Of a DNA stretch of 64,000 nt, positions 25,737 through 35,468 are shown piece by piece. The DNA comes from G965230615 sp965230615 (GTDB lineage Bacteria > Pseudomonadota > Gammaproteobacteria > HTCC5015). The notes beneath the pieces are model-generated. The model was not told the DNA's origin and searched no databases. It saw only the letters and a program-made list of their open reading frames with translations. A program made the position numbers and the translations under genes. Every line of letters starts with the position of its first letter. Position 1 is the stretch's first letter. The stretch is from the NCBI GenBank assembly GCA_965230615.1, contig OZ246012.1, positions 3,038,001-3,102,000 of the forward strand, in the 5' to 3' direction.

Positions 25737-27329
25737 ATGGACCTTGATATGTTTTTTGCATTATTAGAGAGCGATAGCATAAAAACTTTTTCTGAAGAGA
25801 ATAAGGACGCAATTGGCGGTAATGCAAATGATGCTATAGAGCGATCAAAGAGGTATGTTGATAGTAATCACCAAATATTGATGAATATAACTTCTTATGA
25901 CAAAACTACGCAAAAACCCAATGGGCAATGTAGTCGTCATAAACTGAGATGTCTGTCATATGAGCAACAGCATATCATTAAAATGCATTATGCGGATAAT
26001 GCTGCTTTTTGCAATGTTGCTAAGGCTTGGCGATTGGCAGGTGAGTTAGACTATATGGCGCTGGTATGTGCTTTATCAATGGTTGTTGAGAGGCACGAAG
26101 TGTTACGTACCAGCTATAAAATAGGTGACACCACAAGCCTTGATGCCTGTGTTAGGCAGGATGCAAATATTTCTTTGCCAGTTAAAGACTTAGCTGTATT
26201 GCCAGATGTTTCTCAGCGAGAGGTAGTTCGCACCATAATAAGCGCTGAGCTCGAAGAGCCATTTGATTTGGCCGATAATTTGAAATTGCGAGGACGACTG
26301 CTTCGGCTTTCGGATAAAGTGCATGTGTTTGTATTGACAATGCACGGTATTGCGGTTGATGAAGCCTCTGAGTCGATTATCAATCATGAATTAAAAGTGT
26401 TGTACTCCGCTTTTTCTCAGTATAAGCCTAGCCCCTTAGCGATGATGACATATCAATATAATGATTTTGTACAAAAACAGCAGCAATCGACCTTCAATGA
26501 ACGGTACAGTAAACACATTCGCTATTGGCAACAGCAGTTACAGTCAGCACCTAAAGTTCATGGGCTTAAGTTAGACTATGTTCGTCCAAGCAAACGTCAC
26601 TATAAAAGTGCCTTGCTTAAAATGCATGTGGATGAAGAGAAAACAAGGCATCTAAAAGTTTATTGCCATATGCGAGGTGTGACAGTTTTTCTAGGGCTGC
26701 ATACTGCTTTATCTGCATTACTCTATCAAGAGACTGGCCAAACGGATATTGTGATTGGTGGCTTACAAGCTAATCGGAATGAGATCGATATGCAGGGTGT
26801 AGTGGGTGCATTCAGTAACATTGTGCCACTCAGAAGTGATATTTCACAATGCTCAAGCTTTGAGCAGTTACTGCAACTCAATAGCAAAATTTATAACGAG
26901 GCCAGCTTGTATCAAGAGTTGCCTTTTTCGCAGCTTGTAGAGTTACTGCAACTTGATAATGACAGCAGTTATAACCCCTTGTTTCAAATAATGCTCATTC
27001 TAAAGCATACGCGTGATAATGAATTAACACTGCCAGGTCTTACAGTGACATCCTTGCATGCTCAGCAAAGTCATCCAATGCGTCAGGCTTGTGATCTGGT
27101 GTTGAGTGTTGAGGATAGCCAGGAGTTCGGACTATCGCTTAACTGGGAATACAATGCCGCTTTATTTAAGCAAGATACAATCAGTAAAATAGCCATTAAT
27201 TTTATGGCCTTATTAGATAAAATGTTGTATCAATCAGCAGGTTTTATTGTGCGCTCGGAAGCTGCTTTGAATCTTGAAAAAGAGAGGGCAGGGCAGGACG
27301 TGTATGGTAGTAACAGTAATTACTGTTAG
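25737..27329 (+). CDS. Orphan NRPS condensation-domain protein, degenerate active site
   Basis: A 530-residue protein. After about 70 unmatched N-terminal residues comes a complete condensation (C) domain fold: LSYEQQHIIKMHY, ERHEVLRTSY, then the active-site region HGIAVDE at residues 203-209 where HHxxxDG is expected. The catalytic second His is Gly204 and the final Gly is Glu209. The later motifs DIVIGGLQANRNE, GAFSNIVPLRSD and YQELPFSQLVELL are well kept. AAGGAG at 25721 sets ATG 25737. No adenylation or carrier domain is nearby. It is probably non-catalytic, perhaps a binding or scaffold C-fold protein (inference). Confidence 0.85.
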   Translation: MDLDMFFALLESDSIKTFSEENKDAIGGNANDAIERSKRYVDSNHQILMNITSYDKTTQKPNGQCSRHKLRCLSYEQQHIIKMHYADNAAFCNVAKAWRLAGELDYMALVCALSMVVERHEVLRTSYKIGDTTSLDACVRQDANISLPVKDLAVLPDVSQREVVRTIISAELEEPFDLADNLKLRGRLLRLSDKVHVFVLTMHGIAVDEASESIINHELKVLYSAFSQYKPSPLAMMTYQYNDFVQKQQQSTFNERYSKHIRYWQQQLQSAPKVHGLKLDYVRPSKRHYKSALLKMHVDEEKTRHLKVYCHMRGVTVFLGLHTALSALLYQETGQTDIVIGGLQANRNEIDMQGVVGAFSNIVPLRSDISQCSSFEQLLQLNSKIYNEASLYQELPFSQLVELLQLDNDSSYNPLFQIMLILKHTRDNELTLPGLTVTSLHAQQSHPMRQACDLVLSVEDSQEFGLSLNWEYNAALFKQDTISKIAINFMALLDKMLYQSAGFIVRSEAALNLEKERAGQDVYGSNSNYC

Positions 27330-27581
27330 CTTTCGTTGATGCTGAAAAAATATGGCTAAATAGAGTATAGCGCTAACACTTTATATAAATCTTAAGGTGC
27401 TTACTTTTTTGTATGCTGTATATCATTTCTTGTTCATTGCTACGCTTTATTTAAAGCATTATTTAGGCAGTCCTATTTAGGGTTGGCGCATATCTTAGCT
27501 GTGCGTTCTAGTTACCCATGCGCGTTTATAATACAATCAGTATAAAATTAAATTAGCCCGAGCTGGAAAAGGGGGAGTGCT

Positions 27582-28514
27582 ATGCCGAGCACAAGCTTAT
27601 TAACCTTAATAGATGATATTGCTGCTATATTAGATGATGTAGCGGTCATGACAAAGGTGGCAGCAAAAAAAACAGCGGGTGTGCTGGGTGACGATTTGGC
27701 ATTGAACGCTCAGCAGGTATCAGGAGTTAGAGCCGATCGTGAATTGCCGGTAGTTTGGGCAGTAGCTAAAGGTTCTGCACTCAACAAACTTATCCTGGTG
27801 CCCAGTGCATTATTAATATCTGCCTTTCTGCCTGTGCTTATTAAGCCATTGTTAATGATAGGTGGTGCATATTTATGCTTTGAAGGCTTTGAAAAAATTG
27901 TGCATAAGTTACTGCGCCCGGCTACAGAGTTAGCATCTGAGCATCAGCAAGTTTTGCAGGCATTGCAAGATGAGAGAGTTGATATGGTTGAGTTTGAGAA
28001 AAAAAAGATTAAAGGTGCTATTCGAACAGACTTTATTCTTTCTGCAGAAATTATTGTGATTGCACTAGGTTCTGCGCAAGATGCAAGTCTTGCTATGCAG
28101 GCAATGGTAGTATGTAGTATTGCTGTGTTAATGACTGTGGGGGTTTATGGTTTGGTGGCAGCAATTGTTAAGCTCGATGATGTCGGCTTGTATCTTATAA
28201 GTAAGGAATCTGCTGCAGATAACAGCTTAACTAGATTATTGGGGCGAGCGATACTTTGGTTTTCACCTGCGTTGATGCGCTTACTCTCTATCGTCGGTAC
28301 AGCGGCAATGTTCTTGGTCGGTGGTGGTATCATTTTACATGGCTTGCCACATAGCCATGATGTGCTACATTATATAGAACACAGTATTGAGGGTCTCTCT
28401 TACATTGGAATAGTCTTCAGTGCAATACTACCAACAGTATTAAATGCTTTAGTGGGCCTGATGGTTGGTGGTGTATTGGTATTGTTGATAGTGCTTAAAA
28501 AAAGATTGCTGTAA
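27582..28514 (+). CDS. DUF808 inner membrane protein (YedI family)
   Basis: A 310-residue membrane protein starting MPSTSLLTLIDDIAAILDDVAVMTKVAAKKTAGVLGDDLA, the typical DUF808/YedI N-terminus. About five to six membrane segments follow, with the conserved MIGGAYLCFEGFEK. The family function is unknown. AAAAGGGGGAG lies just upstream of the ATG. It stands alone, with 250 bases before it and 197 after it. Confidence 0.92.
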   Translation: MPSTSLLTLIDDIAAILDDVAVMTKVAAKKTAGVLGDDLALNAQQVSGVRADRELPVVWAVAKGSALNKLILVPSALLISAFLPVLIKPLLMIGGAYLCFEGFEKIVHKLLRPATELASEHQQVLQALQDERVDMVEFEKKKIKGAIRTDFILSAEIIVIALGSAQDASLAMQAMVVCSIAVLMTVGVYGLVAAIVKLDDVGLYLISKESAADNSLTRLLGRAILWFSPALMRLLSIVGTAAMFLVGGGIILHGLPHSHDVLHYIEHSIEGLSYIGIVFSAILPTVLNALVGLMVGGVLVLLIVLKKRLL

Positions 28515-28711
28515 CGTCTAGATAATTAAGTGTTTTAGGGTACAACTTACACTACAATCGATTTTTATAAGCATTCGTTATTGTTAATGCTTGCCGTTCT
28601 TAATGCTTTCCGATTTAGCCGTCGTCATAAAAGCCTCATAGCCTTTTAATAAAAATATCATGCAGCCTTGTTTAACTTACATCAAAGTTAAATAAATTAA
28701 GGTTTTCCATC

Positions 28712-30397
28712 ATGCCAGTTAATTTTACTGCTAGCCGACGACAATTTTTAAAAGGGATGGCCGCAACTGCCGGTGCCACGATGGCAGGCACATTGCTTAG
28801 TAGCTGTACGCCACAGGGATTTATGCATGGTGTTGCCAGTGGTGACCCCTTACATGACCGGGTAATTATCTGGACGCGTGCAACCCCACGTTTCCCCGGC
28901 TTTGTTTTGGTGCATTGGGAAGTTGCTAAAGATAAGCGCTTCCGCCATGTGGTAGCCTACGGTAAAACATTAACAGATGAAACATTAGATTATACCGTTA
29001 AGATTGATGTGACAGGTTTGCAAGCCGGCCAGCAATATTACTATCGCTTCTATGGTGCTGATGGAATACGCTCACCAATGGGTGTAACACGCACACTACC
29101 TTATGGTGCCATTGATGAAATTAGCTTGGCTGTATTTTCATGCTCGAACTATCCCGCCGGCTATTTCAATGTCTATCGCGAGGCAGCTAAACGTGCTGAT
29201 GACATAGATTTTGCTTTGCACTTGGGAGATTATATCTATGAATATGAAAAAGATGGTTTCGCCTCAGAAGATGCTGAGGCATTAGGGCGTGTTGTTGAAC
29301 CAGTAACAGAAATCATCAGCCTTGATGACTACCGTCGACGTTACGCGCAATATCGTGGTGATTTAGATTTGCAATTAGTGCATCAAAAATTACCTTTTAT
29401 TGTCGTATGGGATGATCATGAGGTAACTAATGATACTTGGCGCGAAGGTGCAGAAAATCATAATGAGGGCGAAGGTGATTTCTTTGTGCGTAAGGCCAAT
29501 GCCTTGCAAGCGTATTTTGAGTGGATGCCTATTCGGGAGACAGAAATAGGCAACCGTGAGAAGATTTTTCGAAGCTTTGACTTTGGCGATTTGTTCAGTT
29601 TGCATATGCTCGACACCCGGTTGATTGGCCGTGATCAACAGTTAGCCTATCCTGAATACTTTTTGCCGGACGGTAGCTTTGATGCAGCTAGGTTCAGCGC
29701 CGATTTGACTGATATAAATCGGCGTCTGCTGGGGGAGGATCAACTAACATGGCTTACCACGAGCTTGCAAAACTCAAATGCCACATGGCAGATTTTGGGG
29801 CAGCAAGTCTTGATGACGCCGATCCTGCTCCCAGCGCCATTGCTATTTCAGCAAATCAGTTTGACTGACTATCAAGCATTGCTTGTCAAAGCGCAAACAA
29901 ACCCAGGTGATTTAACGCTTAACGAGCAAGCAATCCTTGCCGCACCTGTACTGCCATTTAACCTGGATGCCTGGGATGGTTATCCAGCAGCTCGTGAAAA
30001 AATATTACAAACTGCCATGGCACTAGGTAAGAATCTTATTTCATTAGCAGGTGATACGCATAATGCATGGGCTAGTAATTTAAGTAATGCAGGCGGTGTG
30101 AGAGTAGGTGTGGAATTTGCAACGCCAGCTGTCTCTTCACCTGGGCTTGAGAGCTTTTTGCCAGATATTAACCCTGATTTATTAGCAGGTTCTTTGGTGC
30201 AGTTATCAGAAGCGCTACAATATGTAAATACTGAACATCGGGGCTTCATGCAGTTGACATTGAGACATGATGAAGCGGTGGGTGAGTGGGTATTTATTGA
30301 TACTGTCAAATCCGTCCAATACCATGTGTTGAATGAACGAAATAAGCGACTTAAAGTATTGCCAGGCGTAGGTAATCTGCAATTGATCGAGGTCTAA
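28712..30397 (+). CDS. phoD: PhoD-like alkaline phosphatase, Tat-exported
   Basis: Phosphodiesterase/alkaline phosphatase D family, 561 residues. The N-terminus carries a twin-arginine signal, SRRQFLKG (residues 8-15), with AGTLLSSC after the hydrophobic region, so it may also be lipid-modified at that Cys. An Ig-like N-terminal domain precedes the metallophosphatase core: metal ligands in LHLGDYIYEYE, VWDDHEVTND and LAGDTHNAW. It would use the TatABC encoded at 3.5-4.9 kb. It acts outside the cytoplasm on phosphate esters. Confidence 0.92.
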   Translation: MPVNFTASRRQFLKGMAATAGATMAGTLLSSCTPQGFMHGVASGDPLHDRVIIWTRATPRFPGFVLVHWEVAKDKRFRHVVAYGKTLTDETLDYTVKIDVTGLQAGQQYYYRFYGADGIRSPMGVTRTLPYGAIDEISLAVFSCSNYPAGYFNVYREAAKRADDIDFALHLGDYIYEYEKDGFASEDAEALGRVVEPVTEIISLDDYRRRYAQYRGDLDLQLVHQKLPFIVVWDDHEVTNDTWREGAENHNEGEGDFFVRKANALQAYFEWMPIRETEIGNREKIFRSFDFGDLFSLHMLDTRLIGRDQQLAYPEYFLPDGSFDAARFSADLTDINRRLLGEDQLTWLTTSLQNSNATWQILGQQVLMTPILLPAPLLFQQISLTDYQALLVKAQTNPGDLTLNEQAILAAPVLPFNLDAWDGYPAAREKILQTAMALGKNLISLAGDTHNAWASNLSNAGGVRVGVEFATPAVSSPGLESFLPDINPDLLAGSLVQLSEALQYVNTEHRGFMQLTLRHDEAVGEWVFIDTVKSVQYHVLNERNKRLKVLPGVGNLQLIEV

Positions 30398-30404
30398 TTT
30401 ATTC

Positions 30405-30965
30405 TTATTTTGTAGTTGTTAGCAGTGCATCAAGTAAAGCATTGCTCTGCTGATGCACAAGTAGCCGTTCGATATCGTGTTGCTTGGCGAAGCCCTGATC
30501 AACAATGTGTTTTAAAAAAACGATTAGCTGAGCATAATAATTATCGATATTCAACAGGCCGCACGGTTTGTGATGAAGATCAAGTTGCTGCCAGGTTAAT
30601 ATTTCAAACAGCTCTTCTAATGTGCCTAAGCCGCCAGGCATTGCAATAAAAGCATCAGAAAGCTCGGCCATTTTTGCTTTGCGAGCGTGCATGCTATCGA
30701 CAATAATTAATTGACTAAGCGCCTTATGCGCCAGCTCTCGTTCGACTAAGGACTGTGGAATAACACCTATCACTTCGCCGCCATGTTCCAAAACAGTATC
30801 GGCGATATCTCCCATCAGGCCAATACTGGCGCCACCATAAACCAAAGTGATTTTGCGTTGAGCCAATGACGTTGCTAATTGTTTAGCATGCTCGCGGTAG
30901 TTTGGCGATTTACCAAGGCTCGAGCCACAATAAATACAGATTTTTTTCATAGGAAAGTACGTCAC
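30405..30965 (-). CDS. LOG family nucleotide 5'-monophosphate phosphoribohydrolase
   Basis: Releases bases from nucleoside monophosphates; the plant enzymes activate cytokinins. The conserved MKKICIYCGSSLG and PGGLGTLEELFE motifs are present. GTG at 30965 overlaps the upstream stop (GTGA 30962-30965) and gives 186 residues. The usual family start is the ATG at 30950 (181 residues). Neither has a clear Shine-Dalgarno; coupling favours the GTG. Confidence 0.9.
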   Translation of the reverse strand: MTYFPMKKICIYCGSSLGKSPNYREHAKQLATSLAQRKITLVYGGASIGLMGDIADTVLEHGGEVIGVIPQSLVERELAHKALSQLIIVDSMHARKAKMAELSDAFIAMPGGLGTLEELFEILTWQQLDLHHKPCGLLNIDNYYAQLIVFLKHIVDQGFAKQHDIERLLVHQQSNALLDALLTTTK

Positions 30966-31591
30966 TGAGTTGATATAAAATGACTAAGCAGCAATGAAAT
31001 GCTAACTATAGCAAGAATAAGAGCAGCGGTTTTATTAATCAGTATTCTTATTTTATGTGTCTTAAAGAGAAGCATTGCTTTGTCTGTCACTAAAGCATAA
31101 GGTAGCTTTGCAAGTGTAATAGCTAGTGCGGCTGTTAAAATAAGCATGCCGCTTTGGACAATGTCGCTTGTAGATAAGTCCATAAATGCGGGTAGAAAGC
31201 CAAGATAGAAAACAATAGCTTTAAAATCTGCAAGTGTAATTAAAAGCCCGGCTAAAAAGCTCGAAAAAAGCGAGGCGCGGTTGATAGAATTAGTGCTGTC
31301 AGAAAAAGAGGCTGCACGCCATAGAGTGATCGCTAAATATATAAGGTATAAGGCGCCAATGTATTTAATAAACACAAATAAAGTAGTGTTTGTTTCAGCG
31401 AGAAATGATAAGCCATAAACAGCAATAATAATAAATACAATATCGCCGCATGTAATGCCTAGAATAGCCGCTATGCCGTGACTTAAGCCTGAGTGAGCTG
31501 ATCTTGCAACGACAGTTAATACACTCATGCTAGGGATAAAAGCCAGCACAAACATAGTAAAAAATAATGCGATATGACTCTGTAGACTCAC
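30962..31591 (-). CDS. LysE/RhtB family exporter
   Basis: A 209-residue inner membrane protein with about six transmembrane segments. GISHG-type residues GLSHGIAAILGITCGD and KYIGALYLIYLAI are typical of LysE/RhtB amino-acid exporters. The substrate is not deducible. It is coupled by a GTGA overlap with the downstream LOG gene. Confidence 0.9.
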   Translation of the reverse strand: MSLQSHIALFFTMFVLAFIPSMSVLTVVARSAHSGLSHGIAAILGITCGDIVFIIIAVYGLSFLAETNTTLFVFIKYIGALYLIYLAITLWRAASFSDSTNSINRASLFSSFLAGLLITLADFKAIVFYLGFLPAFMDLSTSDIVQSGMLILTAALAITLAKLPYALVTDKAMLLFKTHKIRILINKTAALILAIVSISLLLSHFISTQ

Positions 31592-31642
31592 ATTGCCTAC
31601 CCCTTTAAGGTATTGATCGTTGAGATAAGCCTAGTGTATAAG

Positions 31643-31678
31643 CTAAGGGCCTGTTTGAACAGGTCTACAGGCCCTTAG
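31643..31678. terminator. Strong hairpin between endA and the exporter gene
   Basis: CTAAGGGCCTGT (31643-31654) pairs perfectly with ACAGGCCCTTAG (31667-31678), a 12-bp stem. It lies 26 bases after the stop of the endonuclease gene and upstream of the exporter gene (both minus strand). The minus-strand T-run is poor, so termination efficiency is uncertain. Confidence 0.65.
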
Positions 31679-31703
31679 TGTTTTCTATATTGCTTATTCA
31701 GTG

Positions 31704-33224
31704 CTAATCGTAAAAATGATATTCTAAGTCGACACTATTATAGGCTTCATAACCATAAATACTGATATACCAAGTGCCTGTTGATGGGGTATCAATGGTG
31801 CAGTTCTCAGTATTTCCTGTGAGCCATGGTCGGCAAGCATAGTTAGACAAGGTGGGCAGGGCATTATGGCGGACATATAAATCAGCATCGCCAGCACCGC
31901 CAGACATATTGACCTCTAAGCGAGAACTTCCTGCGGGAATAGTAATGCTAAAATTACGCCACTGACCTTGAGAGCCTGATAAATTGCTATGTGTATCACC
32001 ACCCGCTGGGCCGCTTGAACTCCCTGTTGAGTAGTTTACATTTAAAGATAAGCCAGAAAAAGCCTCATAAGCCCTGACACCTATATGATATTCGCCAGCA
32101 GCTGGTGAGGCAAAGCTGCAGCTTTCATTACTGCCATTGAGGTATGGGCGGCAGTTATAGTCTGTCGTTGTAGGTTGGCTGGCTATTTGAGTATATAAAT
32201 CAGCATCGCCATTACTGCCGCTGATTGAGATTTGTAAGTTTGAGGCGTTGCTGGGAATATTGATTTTGTAATATCGCCACTGGCCAGCAGCAGCAGAAAT
32301 ATTCGAAATAGTATCGCCGTTATTCAGTGTTGGTATGGCTGGCGTACTGCTACACTGATTTTGGTAAAGGCAGGCGACCCATTGAGGGTTGTCAATAAAA
32401 GGATTTCTATTCTCTTGAAAAGAGAAAACTATATCATTACGTGCTTGCTCAATGGCATCAACAGGATCATCGGCATGCCATTGGAGTAAGGTTGATAATA
32501 ATCCCATGTAGGCTATAGAGCTATTGCCACCGGTAGTCGCAATCAGGTTGCTTGAGTTGGTGAGTCTAAGGTCAGGCTCATTAGCACCTGTTACGCCATG
32601 TGAGCCGCCTTCATATCGGATATCCATATAAAACATTGCTCTGGCAATATCGCCTTTGCGCTGCGACCAGACTTGCCAGCTATTGCTATCTGCCCAATTT
32701 GAATCACCACTGCCGCCACGACCATCATTGCTAACAGTTGTCTTTTCAGTGCAGCCTGAGTTGCAGTCGTCAAAGAATTTATTGCCACGAGAAGAGTTAT
32801 AACTGCTATTGGCCAAAAATAGATGGTGAGCATCAGTATAGGGATAATTCGAGCTGTTATCATTTGGAAAGCCATATGACTTTGGCCAGCTATGTTCACG
32901 ATTATATGAGTTATTGCCACCACCTTGTTTGGTATAGCTGCTGTTGCGATAGATTGCTGTTATATTCGATGAGTTTGTCTGGTCTTCATCGGCCATTTCC
33001 AATATGTCCCAGGTGTCAGTGTTCGATGATGTATAAGGGAAGCGAATATGATCATCAATAACAGCATGCAAGCTGTTGCGTAAAGCGGTAGCAGAGCTGC
33101 TGTCTACACTATTGTAGTAGTTTGCAGGTGCTGCAGCTAAAACAATGTTGCTGTAGAGGATAGATGTTATTGAAATAAAGAATGAAAATATAAGATTAAA
33201 AACACGACTGCGCTTAATCATCAT
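31704..33224 (-). CDS. endA: Secreted endonuclease I with two PPC domains
   Basis: A 506-residue exported nuclease. Signal peptide (FNLIFSFFISITSILYSNIVLA) is followed by an endonuclease I domain of about 270 residues with NREHSWPKS (His-Me finger), TDAHHLFLA and NKFFDDC. Two PPC (pre-peptidase C-terminal) beta domains follow with the shared pattern ADLY-N-CRPWLTGNTENC. PPC domains often help secretion and may be cleaved. It probably degrades extracellular DNA for nutrients. The two domains together make it longer than a typical periplasmic EndA. Confidence 0.92.
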   Translation of the reverse strand: MMIKRSRVFNLIFSFFISITSILYSNIVLAAAPANYYNSVDSSSATALRNSLHAVIDDHIRFPYTSSNTDTWDILEMADEDQTNSSNITAIYRNSSYTKQGGGNNSYNREHSWPKSYGFPNDNSSNYPYTDAHHLFLANSSYNSSRGNKFFDDCNSGCTEKTTVSNDGRGGSGDSNWADSNSWQVWSQRKGDIARAMFYMDIRYEGGSHGVTGANEPDLRLTNSSNLIATTGGNSSIAYMGLLSTLLQWHADDPVDAIEQARNDIVFSFQENRNPFIDNPQWVACLYQNQCSSTPAIPTLNNGDTISNISAAAGQWRYYKINIPSNASNLQISISGSNGDADLYTQIASQPTTTDYNCRPYLNGSNESCSFASPAAGEYHIGVRAYEAFSGLSLNVNYSTGSSSGPAGGDTHSNLSGSQGQWRNFSITIPAGSSRLEVNMSGGAGDADLYVRHNALPTLSNYACRPWLTGNTENCTIDTPSTGTWYISIYGYEAYNSVDLEYHFYD

Positions 33225-33486
33225 GATTAATATATCCTTTGCTATTTAAAGAGAGATCCATTGAGGAGTGTTCGCAAAAAAACGATATCAATCTGGAATG
33301 ACAGTTAAGTGAATAATCGAGTGTTTAAAGTATTGCGTAATGTTTGTTAGAACGTTGTATTTTTAAGTTTTGGCAGGAGTAATAAAATAAAAATTCTGAT
33401 CATAGTTCAAACGTGAAAAGCAATGCTATTTACGATAGTATGCTGCAATAAGTTTGTCATGAAATATTAATTTAAGAGGTAGAGCT

Positions 33487-33693
33487 ATGCCGTATGTGAA
33501 TTTAAAATTAACGCCAGATGGATTAACTGCAGAAAAAAAGCAAAAAATAATAGCAGGTGTTACAGAATTGCTACAAAAAGAACTGGGTAAAAACCCTGCG
33601 ACAACAATGGTGATTATCGATGAGGTGGAAACAGATAATTGGGGAATTGGTGGACAGAGTGTTACCGTTAGACGTCAACAACAAAGTGGATAA
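33487..33693 (+). CDS. 4-oxalocrotonate tautomerase family protein
   Basis: A 68-residue tautomerase of the 4-OT superfamily. It begins MPYVNLKLTPDG, so Pro would be the catalytic N-terminal base after Met removal. GKNPATTMVIIDEV is also family-typical. AAGAGGTAG sits just before the ATG. The natural substrate is unknown. Confidence 0.9.
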   Translation: MPYVNLKLTPDGLTAEKKQKIIAGVTELLQKELGKNPATTMVIIDEVETDNWGIGGQSVTVRRQQQSG

Positions 33694-33723
33694 GCATTGT
33701 TTATATAAATAGATTGCCTATTG

Positions 33724-34773
33724 TTATTTGTCAGTACTGCTAAGCAACGTAGATATTGCTTCAAGCATTGCTGGCGTATGTGTTGGTGTTATATCATGCC
33801 CTAGCTTGTCTATATAGAGAGTAGCTGCATCAGAAATATGGTCAGCCATTTTCTTTGCATGCTCAATCGGGATGACCGGGTCTTTTTCGCCATGAATAAT
33901 AAGTGTTGGCATGCCGAGCTGCTTTAATCCGGCATAACGTGCAGGTGAGCGTCCAATAGCGTAATCATGTTGTTGGCTGACATCAGGGTTAAAGCCTTTG
34001 CGGTAATGTATTTCCGTATAAGCCATATGTGCAACCCAGCGACTATCCGTTTTATAGCTGTCATCGCCTCTGAAGACATTAAAGATCGCTACTTGCTGTT
34101 TTATGGCTTGTGCGGTAGATAGCGGCTGGGCATTAAATAACTCGATGGCATTAGCAAAGTCTTTTGGGTAATTGGGATCGCCCGGATAGCCTGGTATTGA
34201 GTTATCTCTAATGTCACCACTTGAGCCAATCAGTGTTAAGCTTTCTACTCTTTGCGGATGGCTAATAGCTAACTGTTGTCCAATCATCCCGCCTGCCGAA
34301 AAGCCAATAATATGCGCCTGTTTGATATTAAGAGTATCTAGAATGGTAATGTTGTCATCTACCATGTCATGGATGCTATATGCATTTGCCTCTTGCCAAT
34401 CATGCAACCAGTCCGACATTCCTAGGCCGCGGTGATCAGCACGAATAATCGTATAGCCTTGATCAATGAGTGGTTGAAAAAAATAAGGTGGCCAAGATAA
34501 AGCGGGTGCAGAGTGGCCCATAATAAGTAGAATGCTGCCTTTGCTCGAGGTTTTAGGCGCTAAAATTTCATACCAGAGCTTAACGCCTTTATTTTTCGCA
34601 TAGCCAGTTTCACCTTCGACTAAACTCGCAGGCTCTTCCTCCAATAATGCTTCTACAATGTGACTAATTTTTTCTTTGCTAGGTAGTTGCTTAGCGTATG
34701 CTGCATATGAAGATAACAACAAAACAAATAAAGTGCTAGCTGCAAAAAGAAGGAAGTTTTGCTTTACCATCAT
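33724..34773 (-). CDS. Exported alpha/beta hydrolase
   Basis: A 349-residue hydrolase with a Sec signal (LLFAASTLFVLLLSSYAAYA). The nucleophile elbow is GFSAGG, the oxyanion region LLIMGHSAPA, the acid in HGEKDPVIP, and the catalytic His in LGHDITP. This resembles secreted esterases or non-haem peroxidase-like hydrolases; the substrate is not deducible. It is convergent with the tautomerase gene. Confidence 0.9.
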   Translation of the reverse strand: MMVKQNFLLFAASTLFVLLLSSYAAYAKQLPSKEKISHIVEALLEEEPASLVEGETGYAKNKGVKLWYEILAPKTSSKGSILLIMGHSAPALSWPPYFFQPLIDQGYTIIRADHRGLGMSDWLHDWQEANAYSIHDMVDDNITILDTLNIKQAHIIGFSAGGMIGQQLAISHPQRVESLTLIGSSGDIRDNSIPGYPGDPNYPKDFANAIELFNAQPLSTAQAIKQQVAIFNVFRGDDSYKTDSRWVAHMAYTEIHYRKGFNPDVSQQHDYAIGRSPARYAGLKQLGMPTLIIHGEKDPVIPIEHAKKMADHISDAATLYIDKLGHDITPTHTPAMLEAISTLLSSTDK

Positions 34774-34897
34774 GATACCTGTCGTAATGAATTGAAGCTA
34801 TACAGCTTAGCCAGCAAGAAGTATAGTGTATTGTTATTATTCAACTTGTTAGGTGAAATTACAGTGAAGCCAGTTGGATAGGAGGAGTTCATAGCGA

Positions 34898-35359
34898 ATG
34901 AAAGTTTGGATCGATGCTGATGCTTGTCCTGTGGTTGTCAAAGACATCTTATATAGAGCAGCTGAACGTAATAAACTGCAATTGATGTTAGTGTCTAATC
35001 AAGCATTAAATATACCAAAGTCTATTTATATCAGTAAGTTACAAGTTGCAGCGGGCTTTGATGAGGCCGACAAGGAAATTGTTAAGCGTATAGCTGCCGG
35101 TGATTTATTGATAACCGCTGATATTCCACTGGCAGCAGATGCGTTAGCTAAGCAAGCCCATGTATTAAGCCCAAGAGGCGAGTGCTTCTCGACGGATACT
35201 ATTCGAGCGCGCTTGAGTTTGCGTGACTTTATGGAGACATTACGGGCAAGCGGTATTGATACTGGCGGCCCAAGCCCCTACAGCCATAGCGATCGTCAGG
35301 CATTTGCTAATCAGTTAGATAGAATAATAAGGCAATATAATTCAAAGCAAAGTGATTGA
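34898..35359 (+). CDS. yaiI: YaiI/YqxD family protein (DUF188)
   Basis: A 153-residue conserved protein beginning MKVWIDADACPVVVKD, with the acidic DADACP motif and GFDEADKEIVKRI and TADIPLAADAL. The family is PIN-like in fold and of unknown function. AGGAGGAG just upstream supports ATG 34898. Confidence 0.93.
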   Translation: MKVWIDADACPVVVKDILYRAAERNKLQLMLVSNQALNIPKSIYISKLQVAAGFDEADKEIVKRIAAGDLLITADIPLAADALAKQAHVLSPRGECFSTDTIRARLSLRDFMETLRASGIDTGGPSPYSHSDRQAFANQLDRIIRQYNSKQSD

Positions 35360-35468
35360 TTTATTTTAGCAATGCAATATAAATGTTAAGTTTTTGTGGT
35401 ATAGGTTTTAAGGCGGTGTAGAGATGTTGAGCACTTATAAGATGTAATGAAACAATAAGGGGTTAAGT

